Of a stretch of DNA of 41,019 nucleotides, positions 8,246 through 16,858 are shown piece after piece. Position 1 is the first letter of the stretch; each line of letters starts with the position of its first letter. The notes below the pieces were generated by a model. That model saw only the letters and a program-made list of their open reading frames with translations. It was not told the origin of the DNA and did no database searches. The stretch lies in the NCBI GenBank assembly GCA_017446685.1, contig JAFSQI010000123.1, positions 1 through 41,019 on the forward strand, in the 5' to 3' direction. Source of the DNA: Butyrivibrio sp. GTDB lineage: Bacteria; Bacillota; Clostridia; Lachnospirales; Lachnospiraceae. A program made the translations under genes and the position numbers.

Positions 8246-9121
8246 TCAAATAATATCTTTCAAATAGTCCTTAATTGCATCATGCCAATCTGCAAACATA
8301 TAATCAGATGTGAGCTTTAACATATAATTTTCAAGAATACTATAAGCAGGTCTTGGTGCTGCCTGAGGATTCTTTTCAAGATATTCTTTTGTTGTCACAT
8401 GATTTACCCTGGTACTCTTTCCGGCAATCCTAAAAATCTCATCAGTAAAATCAGCCCAGTTAGTTGATCCCTCGCATGTCCCATGGAACACACCATAATT
8501 ATCAGTTGGGAAAAGAAATGCAATTGCCTTAGCAAGTTCTTTTGCACTTGTAGGAGTTCCAAGCTGATCATTTACCACACTTACTTCATCATACTTTTCT
8601 GATAAACCAAGCATTGTCTTAACAAAGTTCTTGCCATCTCCATAAAGCCATGCCGTTCTGACAATAAAATACCTATCTGAAAATGCTTTAACAAATTCTT
8701 CGCCGGCAAGCTTAGTCTTTCCATAAACACTTACTGGTCCGGTTTTATCAAATTCTATATAAGGCTTTGTTCCATTTCCTTCAAAAACATAATCTGTAGA
8801 TACATGCACAAGCTTAGCACCAACTTCATTTGCTGCTATAGCAAGGTTCCTTGGGCCAATTGCATTTATTTTATATGAAAGATCAATATCTGATTCCTGC
8901 TTGTCAACTGCAGTATATGCTGCACAGTTGATAATTGCAGACGGCCTGACTTTTCTTGCAAGTTCTACCACAGCATCAACATTTGTAATATCAAGAGGAG
9001 TTATTCCTTCTCCTTCAAACACATCTGAATTAATAATTTCATATCTGTTATTCCCTGCAAGTTCTTTGTTTATTGCCCTGCCAAGCTGTCCATTACATCC
9101 GGTTACTATAATCTTTTCCAT
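8246..9121 (-). CDS. rfbD: dTDP-4-dehydrorhamnose reductase
   Basis: This 291-residue short-chain dehydrogenase catalyses the last step of dTDP-L-rhamnose synthesis, reducing dTDP-4-keto-L-rhamnose with NAD(P)H. The nucleotide-binding GCNGQLG is at 8-14, STDYVF at 108-113, and the catalytic Tyr133/Lys137 pair lies in YGKTK. The C-terminal RPAYSILEN segment is typical of RmlD. The other rhamnose genes (rfbA, rfbB, rfbC) are not in the window, so the pathway must be completed elsewhere. It is the first gene of a minus-strand group with the PAP2, large membrane and CAP genes. AAAGGAAA precedes the ATG. A close alternative would be another RmlD-like NDP-sugar reductase. Confidence 0.92.
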   Translation of the reverse strand: MEKIIVTGCNGQLGRAINKELAGNNRYEIINSDVFEGEGITPLDITNVDAVVELARKVRPSAIINCAAYTAVDKQESDIDLSYKINAIGPRNLAIAANEVGAKLVHVSTDYVFEGNGTKPYIEFDKTGPVSVYGKTKLAGEEFVKAFSDRYFIVRTAWLYGDGKNFVKTMLGLSEKYDEVSVVNDQLGTPTSAKELAKAIAFLFPTDNYGVFHGTCEGSTNWADFTDEIFRIAGKSTRVNHVTTKEYLEKNPQAAPRPAYSILENYMLKLTSDYMFADWHDAIKDYLKDII

Positions 9122-9171
9122 CGATATTTCCTTTCATACTAGTATATTAATACGTTTCACTTACTATACTT

Positions 9172-9200
9172 TTAAAAATTGCAGACTTTTGCCTGCAATT
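9172..9200 (-). terminator. Second terminator after the DUF3048 gene
   Basis: On the minus strand AATTGCAGGC pairs with GTCTGCAATT (one G-U pair) around an AAAA loop, followed by TTTTTAAAA. It forms a tandem with the hairpin at 9215-9240. Confidence 0.75.
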
Positions 9201-9214
9201 ATCTATTCTACCAT

Positions 9215-9240
9215 AAAACGGACGGCTTGTATGCCGTCCG
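9215..9240 (-). terminator. First terminator after the DUF3048 gene
   Basis: CGGACGGC (9219-9226) and GCCGTCCG (9233-9240) form an 8-bp GC-rich stem with a six-base loop, followed on the minus strand by TTTT. It ends the long recD2-to-DUF3048 gene run. Confidence 0.8.
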
Positions 9241-9256
9241 CCAAATTTGTTACCGA

Positions 9257-10462
9257 TTAATCCTTGTATGTTACACCGTCCACTTCAAAGCTTGAGAATG
9301 AACCACCTTTTTCCTGAATGACAAATATCATTGTCTTTCCTGTATTAAGAGTTATTTCCTGACCATTATCATCATAATATGTAGTAGGTAAATAGTCTGC
9401 AGTCTTTTCCCATGTAATATGAATCATTTTACCCTTAGTGATATAGTAGCCATCTCTTGTCTTATCATGCATCTGATATGCAAGATATCCATTGCTGTCT
9501 CTTACCTCATGGTAAGTTCTCTGGATAATTACATTTGTAAATGCAAGTTGCTCACCTGTAACTGCATCTTTCTGTGCAGATCCGTAAAGAGTCTTAAGAT
9601 ATACTTCCTTCTCGGCATCATAACTAAGCGCAGATTTTGTAACAGGGTAACATCCAGACATATCAATTTCAGTTGCCGGGACTGCATCTGTATAAGAATC
9701 AAGTGTATTGGGATTTGTATACCCTGTAAAGTTAAAGTGTGACTCTCCCTCAAAATAATCTCTATGTGTTAGAGAAAATCCCGCTTTATCAATTGCAGAA
9801 AGAACATGAGAACCATCAGTAAATGCTGTATGCTCTGATGTACTTCCCTCAGGAACTCTAAAGAAAGCGCCATAGTCAGATCCCATGGCCTTGCCACCTA
9901 CACCGTTCAAATTATCAACATCATCAACACCATTTGGTCTGTTCTTTCCTGTAAGTACTCCGCTTACATAAAGTTCAGGTCCTCCAAAATGTACAATAAT
10001 CGGATCATATTCAAGGGCTGCATAAATAAAGTAATCACGAATACTTCTGATATTTCCGATTCTGTCAAGATTCTGCCAGTCTTCAAGAATACCCATCTGG
10101 CGACTCATACTTCCTTCTTCCATTATCTCGTAAAAGACAGCAACATTGCTAAGACCATACTGTGGCTGAGCCTCTTTATTTATAGGATACATTACAGCTA
10201 AGGGTCTGTTCTCATTAACACTCTCATCTACCCATTCATTAGTAAAATAACTTCTTACCATTCCCTCACGAGGTGGCTGGTCCTGATCACTTTCCTCAAC
10301 TGTTGCTTCAGCCTGAGCTTCAGTAGTCTCCTGAGCTACAGGCTCAATTTCTTCCAACTTTTCTATACTAAGTCCTACAACAGCATCATCATCTGAACTT
10401 CCACATCCAAGAAGTGATAATGCAATAGCACCTGCAAAAAATAGTGCTTTAATTCTCTTCAT
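9257..10462 (-). CDS. DUF3048 domain lipoprotein (YerB-like)
   Basis: The protein has 401 residues with a lipoprotein signal: a basic start, a hydrophobic core and lipobox LLGC with Cys20 as the lipidation site. An acidic, low-complexity linker (about 30-65, rich in Glu, Gln and Ala) follows. The rest matches the two-part DUF3048 family (B. subtilis YerB): YEIMEEGSMSRQMGI, GNIRSIRDYFIYAALEYD, IVHFGG, then a C-terminal half with ITWEKTADY and MIFVIQEKGG. It should be anchored on the outer face of the membrane; the molecular function is unknown. It lies 50 bases downstream of the HPr gene and ends the operon at two terminators. GAGAGGAT precedes the ATG. Confidence 0.88.
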   Translation of the reverse strand: MKRIKALFFAGAIALSLLGCGSSDDDAVVGLSIEKLEEIEPVAQETTEAQAEATVEESDQDQPPREGMVRSYFTNEWVDESVNENRPLAVMYPINKEAQPQYGLSNVAVFYEIMEEGSMSRQMGILEDWQNLDRIGNIRSIRDYFIYAALEYDPIIVHFGGPELYVSGVLTGKNRPNGVDDVDNLNGVGGKAMGSDYGAFFRVPEGSTSEHTAFTDGSHVLSAIDKAGFSLTHRDYFEGESHFNFTGYTNPNTLDSYTDAVPATEIDMSGCYPVTKSALSYDAEKEVYLKTLYGSAQKDAVTGEQLAFTNVIIQRTYHEVRDSNGYLAYQMHDKTRDGYYITKGKMIHITWEKTADYLPTTYYDDNGQEITLNTGKTMIFVIQEKGGSFSSFEVDGVTYKD

Positions 10463-10512
10463 ACGTTTTTATCCTCTCTAACTCCGTTTTATTATCTCGC
10501 GCAAAAACAAAA

Positions 10513-10776
10513 TTACTCTCCCAAGCCACTTTCAATTGCGCTTATCAAAGCCTCCATAGCTTCTTCTTCATCTGGTCCTTCACATTTGAAGACCAGTTCA
10601 TCTCCACATTTAATGCATGCTCCCAAAACACTCAATACGCTCTTAGCATTAGCAATATTATCACCGTAGCTAAATGTGATATGAGACTTATAATTCATTG
10701 CCACCTTACATAAATTCCCCGCAGGTCGAAGATGAAGACCTGTTGGATTTGTTATTACAACTTTTTGGCTTACCAT
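10513..10776 (-). CDS. HPr family phosphocarrier protein
   Basis: This 87-residue protein has the HPr layout. His15 in NPTGLHLRPA is the site phosphorylated by enzyme I for sugar uptake by the PTS. Ser46 in NAKSVLSVLG is the site of HPr kinase used in catabolite control of Firmicutes. The presence of His15 argues against Crh, which lacks it. It is Cys-richer than usual (Cys23, Cys54, Cys57, Cys65), and Leu16 replaces the common Ala after His15. Its ATG overlaps the glmM stop by one base (TAATG), with GAGGAGG upstream. The setting after glmM rather than with ptsI suggests it may be a second HPr copy; this cannot be settled here. Confidence 0.88.
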   Translation of the reverse strand: MVSQKVVITNPTGLHLRPAGNLCKVAMNYKSHITFSYGDNIANAKSVLSVLGACIKCGDELVFKCEGPDEEEAMEALISAIESGLGE

Positions 10777-12125
10777 TAGAGCATAACCTCCTCGATTAGC
10801 TTGGCGAGTTTTTTTGCTTCTTCTTCTATCTTTGTCTGATCTTTTCCTTCAATCATTACCCTTACCAACGGTTCTGTTCCTGAAGGTCTTATCAACACCC
10901 TTCCATCTCCTGCAAACTCTTTTTCCAACTTGCTGATTGCCTCAGAAATTTCAGGATATTCCATAAATGAATCCTTCTTGTGTGTAGGAACATGTGCATT
11001 CACAAGCGCCTGAGGCATAACCTCCATAACCTTAGCAAGCTCAGATAATGGTTTCTTAGTATTAACCATTACTTCAAGTAAATGAAGTGCTGATAAAAGT
11101 CCATCACCTGTTGTATTATCATCAAGGAAAATAATATGTCCAGACTGTTCACCGCCAAGGTTTGCACCAATTTTCTTCATATGTTCCAGTACATATCTGT
11201 CACCAACCTTGGTCTTATCTACCTGTATTCCTTCTCTTTCAGCCATTTTAAAGAATCCAAGATTGCTCATAACCGTCGCAACTATAGTATTTTTAGCAAG
11301 CTTACCTTTTTCTTTCATATACTTGCCGATAATGGCCATGATTTCATCGCCGTCAACCATTTTTCCATTTTCATCAACAGCCAAAAATCTGTCTGCATCA
11401 CCATCAAACGCTAGTCCAATATCAGCTTTCTCAGTTACAACCCTTCCCATCAGTTCTTCCATATGAGTTGATCCGCAACCTGAGTTAATATTTGTTCCAT
11501 CAGGATTATTGTGTATTACAACAACTTCTGCCCCTAATTGTCTTATAGCCTCAACGGAAGTATAATACGATGCCCCTTCGGCACAATCAATTACAATTTT
11601 CATCCCAATTAAGCTTATATCAACTGCGTTTAAATTATGATTAATGTATTCCTCTTTAGCATCTGTGCGATTCTTTATTCTGCCCACTCCTGCTCCTGTA
11701 GGCATCTTCACACCTTCCATATTGTTCTTTATAAGTTCCTCAATTTCATCCTCTAAAGCATCCGGAAGCTTATATCCATTTGCATCAAAAAACTTAATTC
11801 CATTAAACTCCATAGGATTATGAGAAGCAGATATTACAACTCCAGCATCCACTCTATACTTTTTGGTAAGATATGCTACTCCAGGAGTAGGAATAACACC
11901 GACATTTACTACATCTGCGCCTACGGAACATGCTCCTGCCATCAGCGCACTTGCAAGCATATCACCTGAAAGTCTGGTATCACATCCAACCATGATTGTT
12001 GGTCTATGATTTACCTCTTTAGATAATACATAAGCCCCTGCCTGACCAAGCTGCATTGCAAGCATTGGTGTAAGTTCATCATTTGCCACACCTCTTACGC
12101 CATCAGTTCCAAACATTCTGCTCAT
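10776..12125 (-). CDS. glmM: Phosphoglucosamine mutase
   Basis: GlmM (449 residues) converts glucosamine-6-phosphate to glucosamine-1-phosphate, feeding UDP-GlcNAc and peptidoglycan. The active-site phosphoserine is Ser101 in VISASHNPMEFNG. The metal-binding FDGDADRF lies near 240 and the phosphate-binding RPSGTEPLVRVM near 410. The frame extends to 12158, but the ATG at 12125 follows GTGAGG at about eight bases and gives the normal family start MSRMFGTDGVRG. It follows cdaR by 13 bases. The cdaA-cdaR-glmM order is widespread in Firmicutes, where CdaR and GlmM bind CdaA and modulate c-di-AMP synthesis. This ties wall precursor supply to the nucleotide signal. Confidence 0.96.
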   Translation of the reverse strand: MSRMFGTDGVRGVANDELTPMLAMQLGQAGAYVLSKEVNHRPTIMVGCDTRLSGDMLASALMAGACSVGADVVNVGVIPTPGVAYLTKKYRVDAGVVISASHNPMEFNGIKFFDANGYKLPDALEDEIEELIKNNMEGVKMPTGAGVGRIKNRTDAKEEYINHNLNAVDISLIGMKIVIDCAEGASYYTSVEAIRQLGAEVVVIHNNPDGTNINSGCGSTHMEELMGRVVTEKADIGLAFDGDADRFLAVDENGKMVDGDEIMAIIGKYMKEKGKLAKNTIVATVMSNLGFFKMAEREGIQVDKTKVGDRYVLEHMKKIGANLGGEQSGHIIFLDDNTTGDGLLSALHLLEVMVNTKKPLSELAKVMEVMPQALVNAHVPTHKKDSFMEYPEISEAISKLEKEFAGDGRVLIRPSGTEPLVRVMIEGKDQTKIEEEAKKLAKLIEEVML

Positions 12126-12138
12126 TACAAAAACCTCA

Positions 12139-13422
12139 CTAATTATTTTTCTCAACATTTACGTAGACATATACCGGTGTCCTAATACTAACACCTGAAG
12201 GAAGATTAAAATTCACTTCAGCGCTGTAAGTTCCTTCGCTAAGTTCGGTAATGCCATTATTTTCAAGTAACTTATTAACATCAACTTCTCCCATAATGTT
12301 GCCGGCATCTATCAAATCCAGATTTGCCTTTAAGCCCTGAACAGTTAATGAAACTGTTTCGTATTCAGTGTCATCGATGCTGATTTTATATCCTTCCAAA
12401 GAATTAGTTATCCCGATATTCCTGATACTTACATCATATACACTGTCAATAAGTGGCTCAATATGCACAACAATAGAAGCTGTTCCATTAAAGTCACTAT
12501 CGCCGAGAGTAACTCCGCTTGGTAGGCTCTTGGTTATATCAACTGTACAAACAAGATTACCTGTCATTCCTGTTACATCAAGAAGCTCATCTTCCACCAC
12601 AATCTCATTTATTGATGAAATTGCACTACTTCTTCCTGCAACTAATATTTGTTCAGGTGTACTTTCAACTTCTCCTGTAAGAGCATATCCAGCAGCTGGT
12701 TCGCCGGTTATTGTGTAACTTACAGGCACATATTTAGTCTGAAGTATCTGAACATTAACCCTTACTGTCTTGATATTCATCGATACGCCGGAGGAAGCTG
12801 CATCTAAAACATTTCCATCCGAATCATACAATACAATATCTGCATCGGTACCAATGTTAGATGTAAATCCTGTAACATCGACATCAACTGATGCCTTTGC
12901 AATCTTATTCACAAATGACTCAGGACCACTTAGGCGTACCATATTTTGCTCTGTCGTAATATCTCCAACCACGTATCCATCTGTAAGTGTGCCTGATGTA
13001 GTTGCAGATATAGCCATACCCTTGCTTGCTTTACGCTCAACATTAAGCTTTACAACATCTGAGCTCAAAACAATGTTCTCAATCTTGTCACTATATTTAT
13101 TTGTAGTTACATTAATGCTGATAGTATTCAGGCTTGATAATTCCTGTATATCTGCTGTAGCTACAACATTACTCTGACTGAGAGAATCAATAACTCCCCT
13201 GGGAGCATATATAGTAACAGAGCTTATTGTATCGCTTCCATCAAGTACCGTATATACCTGACCTTTATCTGTAATAAGATTACCATTTTTTATAGTAACA
13301 GGTATATTTGTATATCTTACTGAAGTAATAGGATCATTTATATTTGTTACTAAAAACCAGACTATAATTGCAAAAATAAGCGAAGCCAGCTTTAATCCCC
13401 AATTGGCCATTATCTTCTTCAT
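12139..13422 (-). CDS. cdaR: CdaR, YbbR-domain regulator of diadenylate cyclase
   Basis: The protein has 427 residues with one N-terminal membrane segment (about 8-25, WGLKLASLIFAIIVWFLVTN). It is followed by about four extracytoplasmic YbbR repeats of roughly 80 residues, each ending in a beta-rich segment such as VPVTIKNGNL or VPVSYTITGEPAAGY. In other Firmicutes CdaR binds and regulates the membrane cyclase CdaA. Its start overlaps the cdaA stop by four bases (ATGA), and glmM follows, giving the standard three-gene module. The unrelated sugar-diacid regulator also called CdaR is a different protein, although a member of that family is found at 34083-35165. Confidence 0.92.
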   Translation of the reverse strand: MKKIMANWGLKLASLIFAIIVWFLVTNINDPITSVRYTNIPVTIKNGNLITDKGQVYTVLDGSDTISSVTIYAPRGVIDSLSQSNVVATADIQELSSLNTISINVTTNKYSDKIENIVLSSDVVKLNVERKASKGMAISATTSGTLTDGYVVGDITTEQNMVRLSGPESFVNKIAKASVDVDVTGFTSNIGTDADIVLYDSDGNVLDAASSGVSMNIKTVRVNVQILQTKYVPVSYTITGEPAAGYALTGEVESTPEQILVAGRSSAISSINEIVVEDELLDVTGMTGNLVCTVDITKSLPSGVTLGDSDFNGTASIVVHIEPLIDSVYDVSIRNIGITNSLEGYKISIDDTEYETVSLTVQGLKANLDLIDAGNIMGEVDVNKLLENNGITELSEGTYSAEVNFNLPSGVSIRTPVYVYVNVEKNN

Positions 13423-14285
13423 TTCTTTATCCTGGCCTTTCTGGCAAAGTGTTTTACCGGCACTTCTGTCCTATGTTTATTCTGAATTAATCTTAGTCTC
13501 TCACGAAGTCTGTCACTATCAACTGCTCTTTCAAGCTCACCTTCATAGGCTACACTAATCTTACCAGTTTCCTCAGAAACTATAATTGTAAGTGAATCTG
13601 TTGCCTCTGAAACGCCTATACCAGCACGATGTCTTGTTCCAAGTTCTTTTCCGATTCCCATATTATCTGAAAGTGGAAGATAACAGGTAGCTGATGTAAT
13701 TCTGTTTCCTCTGATTATTACTGCACCATCATGAAGTGGTGTGTTATGCTCAAAGATATTTATAAGCAATTGACTTGTTACTATTCCATCAACATCAATT
13801 CCTGTACGTTCAAATTCTGTCAACGGATGGCTCTGTTCGATAACAATAAGCGCACCTGTTTTCACTTTTGCCATTTCCACACAGGCTCTTGTAATTTCAT
13901 TTAATGTCTTATCTGAAAATCTTTCCTCCGTCTTTGCATCTCCTAATGAAAAGACATTTGAAAAGAAATTTTTTCGTCCAAGTTCTTCCAATGCTTTTCT
14001 AAGTTCAGGCTGCAGAATGACAACCATTGCAGTGATTGCAATTCCAACAACTTTCTCAACAATCCACAAGATTGTTGTCATATTAAAAATCGCAGCAATA
14101 AGTATGAATACAACAATAACTATGACCCCTTTAAGCAGAGACCACAGTCTTGTATCCTTTGCCCAGACCAATATGTTGTACACTAAAAAAGCAATGATGA
14201 ATATCTCTAAAACATCAAAAAACCTAATAGTGGGCATATGCAGGGTAGTTCTGTTAAAATCAAAAAGAAAATCAATCTGTTGCAT
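13419..14285 (-). CDS. cdaA: Diadenylate cyclase CdaA
   Basis: This enzyme (288 residues) makes c-di-AMP from two ATP at the membrane. It controls potassium and osmolyte transport and wall homeostasis in Firmicutes. Three N-terminal membrane segments (about 24-40, 48-68, 72-95) precede the DAC domain. The catalytic signatures are complete: LHDGAVII with Asp186-Gly187-Ala188, and GTRHRAGIG (216-224) for ATP binding. The C-terminus is basic. AAGGGAT lies before the ATG. It overlaps cdaR by four bases and follows an unknown membrane protein by 14 bases. Confidence 0.96.
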   Translation of the reverse strand: MQQIDFLFDFNRTTLHMPTIRFFDVLEIFIIAFLVYNILVWAKDTRLWSLLKGVIVIVVFILIAAIFNMTTILWIVEKVVGIAITAMVVILQPELRKALEELGRKNFFSNVFSLGDAKTEERFSDKTLNEITRACVEMAKVKTGALIVIEQSHPLTEFERTGIDVDGIVTSQLLINIFEHNTPLHDGAVIIRGNRITSATCYLPLSDNMGIGKELGTRHRAGIGVSEATDSLTIIVSEETGKISVAYEGELERAVDSDRLRERLRLIQNKHRTEVPVKHFARKARIKK

Positions 14286-14299
14286 ATTAATCCCTTATA

Positions 14300-15244
14300 T
14301 TATCTACGTTTTTCTTTAGCGCGATTTATTCTCTTAACTCTGCGTTCAGGAGTTGCTACTGTAACCTTCGGAACAGCCTTTACATAATAATAGTATTCGT
14401 CATCTTCAAATTGAACCTTTTCAGTTCTGCTGTAATCAACATTAAAAGCAAAGAACTCGACACCAAGCATTAAAACAGCTGAAATTACTGTTCCAACTAT
14501 CACACCAAACAAAGAAATCTGAGTTTCACAGACCAGATCACCTACCAAAATACAAACAATAAGGCTAATAGCACCTGAAAGAATTGCTATTTTCCATGAA
14601 TAGTCAGCAGAAGATCTCCGAATAACATAAACAAGTAACAATGTAATACAAAATGAAATAATCATGACAAGCATTGCTTTATCACCAAACAGCCCGCTTA
14701 TAATCTGTGAAAACTGATTGGTAGTTTCTTCTACATCACTGCTAAGAAGCGTCACACTTGTATTTCCGGAAAAAAATGTGATCATATACGCGATTACGAG
14801 TCCAAATGAAACGGAAACAATTGATGTAGGCAATCCCAATAATCCCATGGCAAGTGGCATAACATACGGAATTTTAAGGAAGAAAAACACCGGTGTCAAA
14901 AGCACTGCCAAGGTATCTTTAGGTGAAAATCTGAAATATAAGAGAAACATAAGCAGAAAAACAATCCCCGCAATAAGTGCACTCTCAATAGATAATGAAT
15001 AAAGATGTCCCAAAATAAAAACAGCTGAAATAAAAACAATAAAATTAGCCGGGAGTATTGCACACAATAAAGACGCCATCAGTACAATGGCAATATTATT
15101 AAGTGCCTGCATATAACCCAGCTTATTATTTATGATTGCTATACTTATAATAGCTACTACAAATTTCCAAATATATCCCAGGTAAGCTTCATTTTTGGTG
15201 TAAAATCTGATTATGTATTGTTTCAATTCTAAAAGTGAAGTCAT
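14300..15244 (-). CDS. Unknown polytopic membrane protein upstream of cdaA
   Basis: I do not recognise this family. The 314-residue product has about eight or nine hydrophobic segments between residues 20 and 265 and a soluble, charged C-terminal tail. That tail starts with an acidic patch (FEDDEYYYY) and ends in a strongly basic segment (RRVKRINRAKEKRR). The frame opens at 15265, but that start lacks a ribosome binding site and overlaps the preceding gene. The ATG at 15244 follows AAAGGA at a good distance. It is tightly packed between a 131-residue membrane protein and cdaA, so co-expression is very likely. A role in c-di-AMP signalling or in the flagellar/wall machinery is possible but not shown. 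Confidence 0.75.
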   Translation of the reverse strand: MTSLLELKQYIIRFYTKNEAYLGYIWKFVVAIISIAIINNKLGYMQALNNIAIVLMASLLCAILPANFIVFISAVFILGHLYSLSIESALIAGIVFLLMFLLYFRFSPKDTLAVLLTPVFFFLKIPYVMPLAMGLLGLPTSIVSVSFGLVIAYMITFFSGNTSVTLLSSDVEETTNQFSQIISGLFGDKAMLVMIISFCITLLLVYVIRRSSADYSWKIAILSGAISLIVCILVGDLVCETQISLFGVIVGTVISAVLMLGVEFFAFNVDYSRTEKVQFEDDEYYYYVKAVPKVTVATPERRVKRINRAKEKRR

Positions 15245-15248
15245 ATTA

Positions 15249-15644
15249 TCAGTCCTTTTTCTCATACATTCTAGCTAATTTTTTTAAGTTTCCATAATAT
15301 GCCTTCATATTTTTACGCATTTTGGAATACCTATATGAATAAATGACATATGATGCAAGACAATACACGCCAACAAGCAGGAGGTAATATATCAGCCACC
15401 TCCTGCCTTCAGCAAGTAAATTTTCGGTATTGTAGAGATTTGATAAAAACTCTTCAAATTTACACAGAACATAAGTGGCAAGAAAAACAACAAATACAAT
15501 AGTTGCACTTATTAAAGACTTGATTACGTTAAACCCAACATAATCACTCCTAAAATATGAATTTATCGCATCGTTTTCCTTACCCTCATGATCTATAAAT
15601 GCAGTCATTTTTGTCATTAAAATGACTTTCTCTTCATCTAACAT
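15249..15644 (-). CDS. Unknown small membrane protein with two membrane segments
   Basis: The product has 131 residues and no family I can name. The N-terminal 40 residues are soluble. Two hydrophobic segments follow at about 43-63 (LISATIVFVVFLATYVLC) and 84-103 (WLIYYLLLVGVYCLASYVIY), then a basic, helical, probably cytoplasmic C-terminus (YRYSKMRKNMKAYYGNLKKL). GAGGAG sits at the right distance before the ATG. It lies nine bases after yvyF and four bases before the next membrane gene, so it is surely co-transcribed with both. It may form a complex with the larger membrane protein; this is inferred only from adjacency. Confidence 0.72.
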   Translation of the reverse strand: MLDEEKVILMTKMTAFIDHEGKENDAINSYFRSDYVGFNVIKSLISATIVFVVFLATYVLCKFEEFLSNLYNTENLLAEGRRWLIYYLLLVGVYCLASYVIYSYRYSKMRKNMKAYYGNLKKLARMYEKKD

Positions 15645-15653
15645 TTTTGCTCC

Positions 15654-16064
15654 TCAAACATCCAGGAAGCGCATACCAGACTTTGGATCACTTTTAGCAG
15701 CAATCTGCTGCATAAGACTCTTTTTCTTAGCAACTGTATCGCTAAGATTATCCGCCATTTTTTCTTTACAGTTCGAGCAAAATCTTCCTGTAAGTATAGT
15801 AGCACCACACTTTTCACAAGTAAGTTTTATTGGAGAATCTTTAGAAAACTCCAATCTTTCCTCTCGAACCCACTGTTGTATCTGCTTCTGTGTAACATTG
15901 CATTCTTTGATAATTTCAGGTATCCCGGCACAAGGATTTTCCATGATATACTTCTTGACATTCTGAAATTCTTCTTCGATTGCTTTTTTACACTGGTCGC
16001 AGATATTTGGACCCTGTACATAGTTGAACATTTTACCGCATCTTGAGCAATTCCGTAAGTTCAT
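15654..16064 (-). CDS. yvyF: YvyF-like flagellar operon zinc-finger protein
   Basis: This 136-residue protein resembles the flagellar operon protein YvyF (TIGR03826). It has an N-terminal zinc ribbon (CSRCG at 7-11 and CDQC at 22-25), and a central helix-turn-helix-like segment (VTQKQIQQWVREERLEF) reminiscent of MerR/excisionase domains. A second four-cysteine finger follows (CEKCG near 83, CSNC near 95), then a basic C-terminus. In B. subtilis yvyF sits between comFC and flgM; here it again follows comFC, though flgM is not next. It is thought to act as a regulator in flagellar gene expression. GGAGGT precedes the ATG. Confidence 0.82.
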   Translation of the reverse strand: MNLRNCSRCGKMFNYVQGPNICDQCKKAIEEEFQNVKKYIMENPCAGIPEIIKECNVTQKQIQQWVREERLEFSKDSPIKLTCEKCGATILTGRFCSNCKEKMADNLSDTVAKKKSLMQQIAAKSDPKSGMRFLDV

Positions 16065-16084
16065 AAAGTAACCTCCGAATATAA

Positions 16085-16858
16085 TTAAATAGTTTTTCCA
16101 ATAGCCAAAGTAAGAAAAAAACTACTCTGCACTCCTGCAATCATAAACTCATGGGCGATTTCATCAATTGTACTTCCAGTTGTATATATATCATCTATAA
16201 TTAGTATGCATTTAAATTTTACATCATTTTTTGATATATTAAAAGCCCTTTTCAAATTAATGCGGCGTCCGCGGGAATCAAGTTCTTTCATAGGCGTAGT
16301 ATTGCGTTTTCTTGTTATCACTTTTGAATAAATTGGTATACCTGTTTTGTCTGAAATTTTTCTTGCTAGTATCTCCGCCTGGTTATAGCCTCTTAATATT
16401 TCTTTATTTTTGTACATAGGAACAGGAATTATTGCATCTATGCCCAGACTTTTTAATTTTCGTCCGTATCTGTCTGCTATCTCCCCGGCATAAAAATCTG
16501 CATACTCCTGTCTTCCCATATATTTATATTTATACAATGAACCTGAAATACTTCTATACTCAAAAGCAGAAAACCCACGAACAAAATAATGTTTAACATT
16601 TTTGCAGTCACTGCAGTACTCCTCTTCGCTCAACTGACCGCCAAGAGGTTTGCCACATTTCACACATGTATTTCCTGCAATTCTCTTTATTTTTCTGTTA
16701 CATCTTTGATGAACAAGCGCGCCTTTGACTAATTTCCCATTCTTAATACAAAAAGGTTCCATAACCTCATCGCATATCGGACAATGTCTTGGATAAACGA
16801 GATTTAACACGTTATCCGTAAGCTTACTTAACTCTTTACTCAACCTCTGCTGCATCAA
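16085..16858 (-). CDS. comFC: ComF family phosphoribosyltransferase-like protein (ComFC)
   Basis: This 257-residue ComFC-type protein has paired cysteines in the N-terminal half (CPICD, CVKCG, CSDC), as expected for a zinc-binding domain. A type I phosphoribosyltransferase fold follows, whose PRPP loop is IIDDIYTTGST near 221-231. The GYNQAEILARKI segment and RKRNTTPMKELDSRGR are typical of the family. In naturally competent Firmicutes ComFC takes part in uptake or processing of transforming DNA, but the family is also found in strains not known to be competent. It overlaps the end of recD2 by 23 bases and lacks a clear ribosome binding site, so translation probably depends on coupling. A start a few codons later is possible. 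Confidence 0.88.
   Translation of the reverse strand: MMQQRLSKELSKLTDNVLNLVYPRHCPICDEVMEPFCIKNGKLVKGALVHQRCNRKIKRIAGNTCVKCGKPLGGQLSEEEYCSDCKNVKHYFVRGFSAFEYRSISGSLYKYKYMGRQEYADFYAGEIADRYGRKLKSLGIDAIIPVPMYKNKEILRGYNQAEILARKISDKTGIPIYSKVITRKRNTTPMKELDSRGRRINLKRAFNISKNDVKFKCILIIDDIYTTGSTIDEIAHEFMIAGVQSSFFLTLAIGKTI

Noticed and set aside
10513-10776. Crh rather than HPr
   Set aside because: His15 is present; Crh proteins lack it.
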